DNA of 5,026 nucleotides from Cytophagaceae bacterium (GTDB lineage Bacteria > Bacteroidota > Bacteroidia > Cytophagales > Spirosomataceae): NCBI GenBank assembly GCA_027485075.1, contig JAIXRT010000231.1, positions 1-5,026 on the forward strand, written 5' to 3'. The stretch's first letter is position 1; the number at the start of each line of letters is the position of its first letter. Positions 1 to 5,026 of this stretch are shown here, one piece after another. The notes under the pieces are model-generated. The model saw nothing but the letters and a program-made list of their open reading frames with translations, had not been told where the DNA came from and did no database searches. Made by a program: the position numbers and the translations under genes.

Positions 1-93
1 TTTGTGACTCGAGGTGAATTTGCAGAGCAGGCGGCGGCGCTCCAACAAGTACAGTTGAAATTAAGCGAGATCCTGTCCAAACTGCCGCAATAA
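1..93 (+). CDS. C-terminal end of an unidentified protein (5' truncated)
   Basis: An open frame runs from the first base of the window to a TAA at 91-93, giving the last 30 residues of a protein whose beginning lies outside. The visible peptide starts FVTRGEFAEQ and ends LSEILSKLPQ. It is rich in Gln, Ala and Leu, with hydrophobic residues spaced as in an amphipathic helix, so a C-terminal helical or coiled segment is likely. Too little is present to name a family. It ends 31 bases before the preferred hemB start, on the same strand, so it could share transcription with hemB, although a candidate hemB promoter lies in the gap. The coding call rests only on the open frame and plausible composition. 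Confidence 0.55.
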   Translation, partial: FVTRGEFAEQAAALQQVQLKLSEILSKLPQ

Positions 94-98
94 ATTCC

Positions 99-106
99 TA
101 CCTTTG
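99..106 (+). promoter_or_regulatory. Candidate Bacteroidota -7 promoter element for hemB
   Basis: The octamer TACCTTTG matches the Bacteroidota sigma-ABfr -7 consensus TAnnTTTG at all six defined positions. It lies just after the stop of the upstream gene and 18 bases before the ATG at 125, which would place the transcript start about a dozen bases before that ATG. No clear -33 TTTG is visible about 20 bases further upstream, where the sequence is coding, so this is half a promoter at best. If real, it excludes the in-frame TTG at 104 as the hemB start. Confidence 0.35.
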
Positions 107-124
107 TCGCTTAAATTCATCGTT

Positions 125-1096
125 ATGCTACAAAGGCCCCGTAGAAATCGTCAAAGTGCTGTCATTCGTGATATGGTCGAGGAGACTCGCCTGTCGGTGA
201 AAGACATGTTATTCCCACTATTTGTTCAGGCTGGTTCGGGCAAAAAGACGCCAATCGTCTCTATGCCGGGAATTAATCGCTATTCTGTTGATTTATTGTT
301 GAAAGAAATCGATGAATGTGTCCATTTAGGCATTCGTTCTTTTGCCTTATTTCCGCAGGTGGAGGAGTCATTAAAGGACTCCATTGCCACTGAAAGTCAT
401 CGAAAAGGCTCATTGTATTTAGACGCGATTCATGCGGTTTCGAGCCGTTTTCCAGAGATATCTTTATTGACCGATGTGGCTATGGACCCATATAGTTCGG
501 ATGGGCATGACGGAATCGTGCAAGATGGTCAAATCTTAAACGATGAAACCTTGCCGGTTTTAGCCAAAATGGCCATTGCGCAAGCGCAAGCAGGCTCGCG
601 TTTAATCGGCCCATCAGACATGATGGATGGTCGGGTGGGTTATTTGCGCGAAGCCTTAGATGGAGCCGGATTCTCGAATGTGGGTATCATGGCGTACACA
701 GCTAAATATGCCTCTGCTTTTTATGGCCCGTTCCGGGATGCCTTGGAGTCGGCACCTAAATTTGGAGACAAAAAATCCTATCAAATGAACCCTGCGAATC
801 GTCGGGAAGCGTTAATTGAATTGGAATTAGATGAGGCGGAAGGTGCGGATTTTCTCATGGTCAAGCCCGCTTTGGCCTATTTAGATATCATTGCCTTGTT
901 GCGCGAAAATAGTCACTTGCCGATTGCCGCCTACAATGTTTCTGGCGAATATGCCATGATTAAAGCGGCCGCTCGAAATGGCTGGCTGGACGGCGAGAAG
1001 GCGATGTTGGAAAGTTTATTATCGATTAAACGGGCGGGCGCTCAGGTGATTCTGACGTATTTTGCCAAAGAATTTGCTCAATTAAATCAAGCGTAA
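125..1096 (+). CDS. hemB: Delta-aminolevulinic acid dehydratase (porphobilinogen synthase)
   Basis: HemB condenses two 5-aminolevulinate molecules into porphobilinogen, the first common step of heme and other tetrapyrrole synthesis, in the cytoplasm. The 323-residue product has the usual family length. The two active-site lysines are visible: K194 in AYTAKYASAFYGPFRDA and K247 (the Schiff-base lysine) in FLMVKPALAYLD. The signature SDMMDGRVG lies at about 164-172. In the metal segment (about 117-130) the three cysteines of zinc-type enzymes are replaced by A119, D121 and D129, as in the magnesium-responsive Pseudomonas type, so activity independent of catalytic zinc is inferred. The frame is open back to a TTG at 104, but the ATG at 125 gives the normal family N-terminus (MLQRPRRNRQ) and avoids the promoter-like octamer at 99-106. 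The purM-like gene follows after 2 bases, so the two are probably co-transcribed. Confidence 0.96.
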   Translation: MLQRPRRNRQSAVIRDMVEETRLSVKDMLFPLFVQAGSGKKTPIVSMPGINRYSVDLLLKEIDECVHLGIRSFALFPQVEESLKDSIATESHRKGSLYLDAIHAVSSRFPEISLLTDVAMDPYSSDGHDGIVQDGQILNDETLPVLAKMAIAQAQAGSRLIGPSDMMDGRVGYLREALDGAGFSNVGIMAYTAKYASAFYGPFRDALESAPKFGDKKSYQMNPANRREALIELELDEAEGADFLMVKPALAYLDIIALLRENSHLPIAAYNVSGEYAMIKAAARNGWLDGEKAMLESLLSIKRAGAQVILTYFAKEFAQLNQA

Positions 1097-1098
1097 TT

Positions 1099-2268
1099 AT
1101 GTCAACCGATCGCTACATGCAACGGGGAGTTTCGGCTTCTAAAGAAGATGTTCATAAGGCCATTGCCAAGCTAGATAAGGGCTTATTTCCGCAGGCTTTC
1201 TGCAAGATATCTCCGGATGTTTTGGGTGGAGATGCGGATTTTTGCAACATCATGCATGCGGATGGAGCGGGGACAAAGTCGTCTTTGGCCTATTTGTATT
1301 GGAAAGAAACAGGGGACATTTCGGTGTGGAGAGGGATTGCACAAGATGCGGTCGTGATGAATACAGACGATTTGATTTGTGTGGGAGCGACGGAACAAAT
1401 GTTGCTTTCGAGCACAATTGGTCGCAACAAGAATTTGATTCCAGGCGAAGTGATTGCGGAGATTATCAATGGGACCGAAGAGGTGTTAGAAATGTTGCGG
1501 GAAAACGGTTTAGGCATATATAGTACCGGTGGCGAAACGGCTGATGTGGGGGATTTGGTCCGTACGATTATTGTCGATAGTACGGTAATTGGTCGGATGA
1601 AACGTTCGGATGTGATTTCGAATGGCAACATTCAGGCTGGCGATGTGATTATTGGCCTAGCTTCAGATGGCCAAGCGACCTATGAAAAGACGTACAATGG
1701 AGGAATGGGCAGCAATGGACTAACTTCCGCGCGTCATGACGTGTTGGGCAATTACCTAGCTGGCAAATATCCGGAGAGTTTTGATCCATCGGTTCCTTCC
1801 GATTTAGTGTATTCGGGATCCCGTTCTTTAACAGAAGCGGTACCGGGTACGCCTTTAAATGTAGGCCAATTAATTTTGTCGCCAACACGTACGTATGCAC
1901 CGGTTATTAAGGCAATTCTGGGCGCAATGCGCGCACAGATTCACGGCATGGTACATTGTTCGGGTGGTGCGCAGACCAAAGTAATGCACTTTGTGGAGGG
2001 CGTACATGTGATTAAGGATAATTTATTTCCGATTCCACCGTTATTTGATTTGATTCAAAAAGAGAGCGGTACGAGCTTCCAGGAAATGTATAAGGTGTTT
2101 AATATGGGTCACCGGATGGAGATTTATGTGGCGCCTGAATTTGCGGAGGAGATTATTCAGATTTCGGAGTCATTTGGCATTCCGGCTCAAATTGTGGGGC
2201 GTGTGGAGGCGGCTCCAGTCAAGAAATTGACAATAAAAAGTACGTACGGAGAATTTATTTACGACTAG
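1099..2268 (+). CDS. purM: Phosphoribosylformylglycinamidine cyclo-ligase (AIR synthase), long Bacteroidota-type PurM
   Basis: PurM uses ATP to close the imidazole ring of formylglycinamidine ribonucleotide, giving aminoimidazole ribonucleotide in de novo purine synthesis. The 389-residue protein shows the PurM/PurL order of motifs: HADGAGTKSSLAY (53-65, the GxGTK nucleotide and phosphate segment), DAVVMNTDDLICVGA (83-97), GGETADVGD (144-152), the PTRTYAPVI region (262-270), HCSGGAQTK (286-294, where classical PurM has HITGGG) and FNMGHRMEIYV (334-344). Classical PurM is about 345 residues; this longer, divergent form is the one usually seen in Bacteroidota. Because several motifs differ from the E. 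coli enzyme, the activity is inferred from family membership. The ATG lies 2 bases after the hemB TAA, with no separate promoter visible, so translation is probably coupled. No terminator is visible after the TAG; a new promoter begins at once. Confidence 0.9.
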   Translation: MSTDRYMQRGVSASKEDVHKAIAKLDKGLFPQAFCKISPDVLGGDADFCNIMHADGAGTKSSLAYLYWKETGDISVWRGIAQDAVVMNTDDLICVGATEQMLLSSTIGRNKNLIPGEVIAEIINGTEEVLEMLRENGLGIYSTGGETADVGDLVRTIIVDSTVIGRMKRSDVISNGNIQAGDVIIGLASDGQATYEKTYNGGMGSNGLTSARHDVLGNYLAGKYPESFDPSVPSDLVYSGSRSLTEAVPGTPLNVGQLILSPTRTYAPVIKAILGAMRAQIHGMVHCSGGAQTKVMHFVEGVHVIKDNLFPIPPLFDLIQKESGTSFQEMYKVFNMGHRMEIYVAPEFAEEIIQISESFGIPAQIVGRVEAAPVKKLTIKSTYGEFIYD

Positions 2269-2270
2269 GG

Positions 2271-2302
2271 TTTGCCTTTGTTCTAAATACTTTTTATATT
2301 TG
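2271..2302 (+). promoter_or_regulatory. Bacteroidota-type promoter for the rplU-rpmA unit
   Basis: A TTTG at 2271-2274 (-33 element) is followed after 20 bases by TATATTTG at 2295-2302, a full match to the -7 consensus TAnnTTTG. The spacing is within the known 19-21 range. It begins 2 bases after the purM stop and points to rplU. Transcription would start a few bases after 2302, leaving a leader of roughly 65-70 nt before the L21 start codon. Both elements and their spacing are read directly from the sequence; promoter activity is inferred. Confidence 0.65.
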
Positions 2303-2375
2303 CGACCCCATTTAAAAGGCTTTATAAAGGTAACGAGCTGGCCTCGTGGGATTGTTTCACTTAGATACATATAAA
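2303..2375 (+). promoter_or_regulatory. Probable 5' untranslated leader of rplU
   Basis: This non-coding stretch lies between the promoter and the rplU start codon. It holds a 10-base perfect palindrome (CTTTATAAAG, 2320-2329) and a small hairpin with a 5-bp stem (ACGAG 2333-2337 with CTCGT 2343-2347, 5-nt loop). Ribosomal protein operons often carry leaders bound by their own products, but this one matches no leader class I recognise, and the structures are short enough to be chance. The A-rich run directly before the ATG (ATAAAATG) fits a Bacteroidota start lacking a Shine-Dalgarno site. Confidence 0.35.
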
Positions 2376-2690
2376 ATGTACGCAATCTTAGATATTGCCT
2401 TGCAGTAATTTAAAAAAAAAAAAGACCGTACCGTATACACCCACCGTTTGGCGTGAGCGGAAGGCGCTGCACTGGTTATCGACAAGGTATTACTTGTTGA
2501 CAATGACGGAAAGATTTCCGTAGGAGCACCCACAGTAGCTGGTGCGACTGTTCAAGCTAAAATCCTAGCACACGTTCGTGGCGAAAAGGTTTTGGTCTTC
2601 AAAAAGAAACGTAGAAAATCATACCAAAAAATGAATGGACACCGTCAAGATTTGACACAGGTGTTAATTGAGGGTATTTCTGTTAAATAA
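2376..2690 (+). pseudogene. rplU: 50S ribosomal protein L21 gene interrupted by two in-frame stops
   Basis: L21 is a 23S rRNA-binding protein of the large ribosomal subunit. Reading from the ATG at 2376 gives MYAILDIA, the normal L21 start, but codon 11 (2406-2408) is TAA where the family has Gln, and codon 27 (2454-2456) is TGA where Gly is expected. The frame never shifts. The rest continues in the same frame to the TAA at 2688-2690 and shows typical L21 features, including KVLLVDNDGKISVGAPTV, VFKKKRRKSYQKMNGHRQ and a C-terminal LIEGISVK. The total of 104 codons is the expected length. Unexpected codons cluster at 2397-2423: TTG for the conserved Gly of AGQQFK, and a 12-A run reading Lys at codons 14-15. 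Position next to rpmA is the normal rplU-rpmA order. Since L21 is normally important and the last 77 sense codons look healthy, sequencing or assembly error is more likely than true gene loss. No ATG occurs after the stops until codon 86. Confidence 0.85.
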
Positions 2691-2700
2691 TTGAACATTA

Positions 2701-2713
2701 GCGTATTGTACGC
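2701..2713 (+). other. Small inverted repeat between rplU and rpmA
   Basis: GCGTA and TACGC flank a 3-base loop (TTG), giving a 5-bp hairpin in the 38-base gap between the L21 stop and the L27 start. There is no T tract immediately after it, so it is not an intrinsic terminator. It could influence L27 translation or mRNA processing, but a stem this short may be chance. Confidence 0.3.
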
Positions 2714-2728
2714 ATAAAATAAAAAAAC

Positions 2729-3136
2729 ATGGCACATAAGAAAGGCGCCGGATCGTCGAAAAACGGGCGCGAATCACATAGTAAACGTCTTGGCGTTAAG
2801 TTATTTGGAGGCCAAGCAGTTATCGCTGGGAACATAATTGTTCGTCAAAGAGGAACAGCACACAATCCAGGAGAAAATGTAGGTCTTGGAAAAGATCACA
2901 CATTGTTTGCTTTAGCGGATGGTGTAGTTGCATTCAAAAAAGGATTTAAGGGTCGTTCATTCGTGCACGTTTTGCCATCAGTGGCAGCAGCGTCTCCGGT
3001 AGCACCTGTAGCAAAGAAAGCTCCAGCGAAAAAAGCGGCTCCGGCTGTTGAAGCAGCTGTTGCTGAAGTAGCCGTTGAAGCTGCGCCAAAAGCGAAGAAA
3101 GCTCCAGCGAAGAAAAAAGAAGCTGCTGCTGAGTAG
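2729..3136 (+). CDS. rpmA: 50S ribosomal protein L27 with a long Ala/Lys-rich C-terminal tail
   Basis: L27 sits in the large ribosomal subunit, and its N-terminal arm reaches the peptidyl transferase centre. The N-terminus [16 protein letters not shown] is the canonical form without the cleaved leader seen in Firmicutes. The core motifs KLFGGQ (about 24-29), [20 protein letters not shown] (about 39-58) and FALADGVV are intact, and the normal domain ends near residue 85. Bacterial L27 is usually about 85-90 residues, whereas this protein has 135. Residues ~86-135 form a low-complexity tail of Ala, Pro, Lys and Glu with two copies of KKAPAKK, resembling histone H1 tails. The start is preceded by an A-rich run (2721-2727) rather than a Shine-Dalgarno site. 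It lies 38 bases after rplU and is probably co-transcribed from the promoter at 2271-2302, ending at the terminator at 3154-3187. Confidence 0.97.
   Translation: MAHKKGAGSSKNGRESHSKRLGVKLFGGQAVIAGNIIVRQRGTAHNPGENVGLGKDHTLFALADGVVAFKKGFKGRSFVHVLPSVAAASPVAPVAKKAPAKKAAPAVEAAVAEVAVEAAPKAKKAPAKKKEAAAE
3014..3111 (+). repeat. 17-bp direct repeat pair inside the rpmA tail
   Basis: The 17-mer AAGAAAGCTCCAGCGAA occurs at 3014-3030 and again, without mismatch, at 3095-3111, 81 bases apart and in the same frame. Each copy encodes the core of KKAPAKK. Identical codon choice, not just identical amino acids, suggests that the tail grew by internal duplication or is kept uniform by slippage or recombination between copies. 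Confidence 0.75.
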
Positions 3137-3153
3137 TTTTTTCTAGATTTTTT

Positions 3154-3187
3154 AAGAAACCTGGTATTTTCATGCCAGGTTTTTTTA
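3154..3187 (+). terminator. Intrinsic terminator after rpmA
   Basis: A 10-bp stem pairs AACCTGGTAT (3158-3167) with ATGCCAGGTT (3172-3181), with one G-U pair, around the tetraloop TTTC. It can be extended by flanking A-T pairs. A run of seven T follows on the 3' side (3180-3186). It begins about 20 bases after the L27 stop. This is a textbook Rho-independent terminator closing the rplU-rpmA transcript and separating it from the Nfu-type gene. Confidence 0.9.
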
Positions 3188-3241
3188 TTTTTCGGAAACT
3201 TTGTTCCTAAATTAGTGGTTTCGCTTCCATAACTTACCATA

Positions 3242-3832
3242 ATGCTTACTCCCCAAATCCATATTTATACCGAGTCTACGCCAAATCCACATTCCATGAA
3301 ATTCGTTTTCAATGTGGAATTGTTGCCTGAAGGCATGTCTTTTGACTATACGCAGCCGGCAGATGGATTAACTAAAGAGAAAAACTCGCCCCTAGCTGTA
3401 GCTTTATTTGGATTTGAATTTGTGAGTCGCGTATTCATTACGACTAATTTTATCACCTTGACCAAAACCGAAAATGCGGCTTGGGAAGATGAATTATTTG
3501 GTATTAAGCAGTATTTGAAGCAGTATTTTGCTGAAAAACGTCCTGTTTTTGTCTTGCCAGATGCAGTTATCAACGAAGAGGGTGTTTCGGATACCGAGAT
3601 TATCGGTAAAATCAAGCAAGTTTTAGAGGAATATGTACGCCCAGCGGTAGAGTCTGACGGAGGTGCCATTTCCTTTCATTCATTCGACGAGGCCTCTGGC
3701 CAAGTCAAAGTATTATTGCAGGGCTCATGTTCAGGATGCCCATCTTCTCAAATGACATTAAAGGCTGGTATCGAAACTTTAATGACGCGCATGATTCCTG
3801 AAGTAAAGGAAGTTGTCGCAGAAGGCGTTTAA
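3242..3832 (+). CDS. NifU/Nfu-type iron-sulfur cluster carrier protein
   Basis: This 196-residue protein has the two-domain layout of Nfu proteins, which carry a [4Fe-4S] cluster to target apoproteins in the cytoplasm. The N-terminal Nfu_N domain (about 6-100) is recognised from YTESTPNPHSMKFV (9-22), which matches the family signature TPNPxSxKF, and from SPLAVALFGFEFVSRVFI (49-66). The C-terminal NifU domain (about 117-193) contains the expected YVRPAVESDGGAISF (131-145) and GSCSGCPSSQMTLKAGIE (161-178), whose C163 and C166 form the CxxC cluster-binding motif. Both domains are complete. The ATG follows the sequence ACCATA, with no Shine-Dalgarno site, as is usual in Bacteroidota. The gene stands alone on this strand, downstream of the rpmA terminator, so it should have its own promoter in 3188-3241, but none is clear. 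It converges on the HAD gene with a 20-base gap. Confidence 0.93.
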   Translation: MLTPQIHIYTESTPNPHSMKFVFNVELLPEGMSFDYTQPADGLTKEKNSPLAVALFGFEFVSRVFITTNFITLTKTENAAWEDELFGIKQYLKQYFAEKRPVFVLPDAVINEEGVSDTEIIGKIKQVLEEYVRPAVESDGGAISFHSFDEASGQVKVLLQGSCSGCPSSQMTLKAGIETLMTRMIPEVKEVVAEGV

Positions 3833-3852
3833 ATTCACCAAACAGAATTTTC

Positions 3853-4536
3853 TTACAAGAATTCTAGAATATCAGCCAGCTGGCCTACCTCCCGAAACTG
3901 CGGATGTACCACCGGATGACTCACCACCTCATGTGCCCAAGTCGTATGAAATGGCACATGCACGCCGTGTCCACCTATTTCCAAGACTGGAATGATATCC
4001 GATTTTAAGGAGTTGCCCACCATCATGAACTGATCAGGGGCTATGTCTAAGTGCTTGATTAACTTTAAGTAATCTGCCGTCCGCTTGTCCGACATGATTT
4101 CAATGTGGTGAAAGTATTTTTCTAAACCGGATTGGCGGAGTTTTCGCTCCTGATCTAATAGATCACCTTTGGTCGCTACAACTAAACGATATTTGGAAGA
4201 CAATGTAGATAAAACTTCTTCTACGCCTTCTAGGAGTTCATTTTCGCGGGCCAACAAGCGTTTGCCGATGTCCAAAATTCGAGCAGTTCCTTCCGCTGAT
4301 AGTGTTCCTCCCGTAATCCGCACCGCAGTTTCCACCATCGAAAGCATAAATCCTTTCACGCCATAGCCATAGAGGGCCAGGTTATCCATCTCCGTTTTAA
4401 AGAGTTCCTGTTGCGTCTGATGCATGGGCAAAAAGTCCTCAAACAATGCAGCAAATTCCTCCTCACTTTCGCGAAAATAAGGTTCATTGACCCACAAGGT
4501 ATCGTCGGCATCAAATGCGATTACTAACATAGTCAT
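3853..4536 (-). CDS. HAD-superfamily hydrolase (phosphatase-like), substrate unknown
   Basis: The 227-residue protein carries all four HAD motifs. Motif I is FDADDT (8-13), with nucleophile D9 and acid/base D11. Motif II is the threonine in VVATKGD (T122). The motif III lysine is probably K151 in SDKRTADY. Motif IV is VGNSLKSD (173-180), with D180 for Mg2+. A helical cap of the C1 type probably occupies about residues 15-105. Such proteins are usually cytoplasmic phosphatases for small phosphorylated metabolites; nothing here fixes the substrate. The upstream neighbour tpiA, 39 bases away on the same strand, hints at glycolytic metabolites or damage repair, but this is guilt by association only. 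The first ATG (4534-4536) and a second one two codons later (4528-4530) are both possible starts. The second is slightly further from the hairpin at 4545-4569. There is no signal peptide or membrane segment. Confidence 0.88.
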   Translation of the reverse strand: MTMLVIAFDADDTLWVNEPYFRESEEEFAALFEDFLPMHQTQQELFKTEMDNLALYGYGVKGFMLSMVETAVRITGGTLSAEGTARILDIGKRLLARENELLEGVEEVLSTLSSKYRLVVATKGDLLDQERKLRQSGLEKYFHHIEIMSDKRTADYLKLIKHLDIAPDQFMMVGNSLKSDIIPVLEIGGHGVHVPFHTTWAHEVVSHPVVHPQFREVGQLADILEFL

Positions 4537-4544
4537 TCAATAAC

Positions 4545-4569
4545 GCTGCCGGCGGATGAAGCCGGCAGC
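4545..4569 (-). other. Perfect 9-bp GC-rich hairpin between tpiA and the HAD gene
   Basis: GCTGCCGGC (4545-4553) pairs perfectly with GCCGGCAGC (4561-4569) around a 7-base loop, filling most of the 39-base gap between the tpiA stop and the HAD start. Read on the minus strand it is followed by GTTATTGAATG, which has no continuous T tract, so it is a poor intrinsic terminator. It ends 8 bases before the first HAD start codon. Plausible roles are partial termination, protection of the tpiA mRNA 3' end, or lowering translation of the HAD gene; these are inferences. Confidence 0.7.
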
Positions 4570-4575
4570 ATCTAG

Positions 4576-5026
4576 TTAAAATGATTTGGCGATTGTAATG
4601 AAATCTGCTGCTATCAACGAAGCACCACCGATCAACCCGCCATCCACATCTGGACCTGCGAAGATCTCTTGCGCATTCTTTGCGTTGCAAGATCCACCAT
4701 ATAAAATGGAACAATCATCCGCCACCGCTGCACCGTATTTGGCAGCAATGTGTACACGTAAATGTGCGTGCATCTCTTGTGCTTGTCCAGCTGAAGCCGT
4801 TAAGCCCGTACCAATTGCCCAAATAGGCTCGTACGCAATGACTACTTTTCCGAATTCCTCTGCCGACAAATGAAATAAACTTGCCGTTAATTGATCCGCT
4901 ACAAAAGCTAAAAAATCACCCCCTTCACGTAACGATAAACTCTCGCCACAGCAGAAAATAGGTGTGATACCATTGGCCAAGGCAGCATCTACTTTGGCAG
5001 CCAATTGCTCATTTGATTCAGCAAAA
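4576..5026 (-). CDS. tpiA: Triosephosphate isomerase, C-terminal part (5' end beyond the window)
   Basis: TpiA interconverts dihydroxyacetone phosphate and glyceraldehyde 3-phosphate in glycolysis and gluconeogenesis. The window holds about the last 150 residues of a protein usually near 250. The frame is open to the right edge, so no start is visible. The catalytic glutamate is seen in [12 protein letters not shown] (GAG codon at 4828-4830), followed by the flexible loop 6. Its hinge reads GTGLTAS instead of the common GTGKTAS, a mild variation. The phosphate-binding motifs LYGGSCN and [10 protein letters not shown] lie near the C-terminus, which ends IAKSF before the TAA at 4576-4578. The upstream PIFCCGE segment (family consensus I.C.GE) is also present. 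The catalytic Lys and His belong to the missing N-terminal part. The HAD gene follows on the same strand after a hairpin and is probably in the same transcript. Confidence 0.96.
   Translation of the reverse strand, partial: FAESNEQLAAKVDAALANGITPIFCCGESLSLREGGDFLAFVADQLTASLFHLSAEEFGKVVIAYEPIWAIGTGLTASAGQAQEMHAHLRVHIAAKYGAAVADDCSILYGGSCNAKNAQEIFAGPDVDGGLIGGASLIAADFITIAKSF

Noticed and set aside
104..124. Upstream TTG start for hemB, adding seven residues
   Set aside because: The added residues (MSLKFIV) do not fit the usual HemB N-terminus, the TTG lies inside a promoter-like octamer, and the ATG at 125 gives the expected MLQRPRR start.
1183..1900. Open frames on either strand inside purM
   Set aside because: They overlap a complete, motif-bearing purM gene and have Cys/Arg/Ile-rich compositions with no recognisable family.
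2170..2385. Minus-strand frame spanning the purM 3' end and the rplU leader
   Set aside because: It overlaps the purM coding end, the rplU promoter and the L21 start codon, and its translation resembles no known protein.
2406..2456. Stop-codon reassignment or selenocysteine at the L21 stops
   Set aside because: The two stops are different codons (TAA and TGA) at positions where Gln and Gly are expected, other genes here end normally in TAA or TAG, and no selenocysteine-type hairpin is apparent.
3196..3203. AAACTTTG as a -7 promoter element for the Nfu-type gene
   Set aside because: It matches only five of the six consensus positions and has no TTTG about 20 bases upstream, where the rpmA terminator lies.
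2896..3240. Minus-strand open frames opposite rpmA and its terminator
   Set aside because: They mirror the Ala/Lys-rich tail codons as Ser/Phe/Ala-rich or Leu/Gln-rich low-complexity sequence, cross the terminator, and show no domain; they are shadows of rpmA.
3844..3865. AT-rich inverted repeat (AGAATT with AATTCT) in the convergent gap, considered as a bidirectional terminator
   Set aside because: The stem is short and AT-rich, has no T tract on either side and extends into the HAD coding end; it may be chance.
3813..3995. Plus-strand small frame overlapping the ends of the Nfu-type and HAD genes
   Set aside because: Most of it is antisense to the HAD C-terminus; composition is Pro/His-rich shadow sequence and there is no independent start context.

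Overview
The window reads as an ordinary housekeeping stretch of a Bacteroidota chromosome, probably a Cytophagales-like member. The lineage is inferred from several signs: the PurM-like protein is the long, divergent ~390-residue form typical of this phylum; two sites match the phylum's -7 promoter consensus TAnnTTTG; starts are preceded by A/T-rich sequence rather than Shine-Dalgarno motifs; and the L21, L27 and HemB sequences resemble those of that group. The genus cannot be fixed from the sequence alone.

Layout, left to right. The 3' end of an unidentified gene (1-93, +) is followed by hemB (tetrapyrrole synthesis) and, 2 bases after its stop, a purM-like AIR synthase gene (purine synthesis). 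A well-formed promoter sits immediately after purM and leads into the ribosomal pair rplU (L21) and rpmA (L27), which ends at a strong intrinsic terminator (3154-3187). Next comes a NifU/Nfu-type iron-sulfur carrier gene (+). It converges, with a 20-base gap, on a minus-strand pair: tpiA (triosephosphate isomerase, its 5' part beyond the right edge) followed by a HAD-family phosphatase-like gene. A perfect 9-bp GC-rich hairpin lies in the 39-base gap between those two.

The most striking point is rplU. The whole L21 reading frame (2376-2690) can be read in one frame with no indel. However, it carries in-frame TAA and TGA stops at codons 11 and 27, and a cluster of unexpected codons, including a 12-A run, confined to about 2397-2456. 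The remaining 77 sense codons look intact. This is either a very recent lesion in a normally important gene or an error or strain chimera in the assembly; the latter seems more likely. The second notable point is a ~50-residue Ala/Lys/Pro-rich, histone-H1-like tail on L27. I found no mobile element, CRISPR array, tRNA, rRNA or new multi-gene system here.
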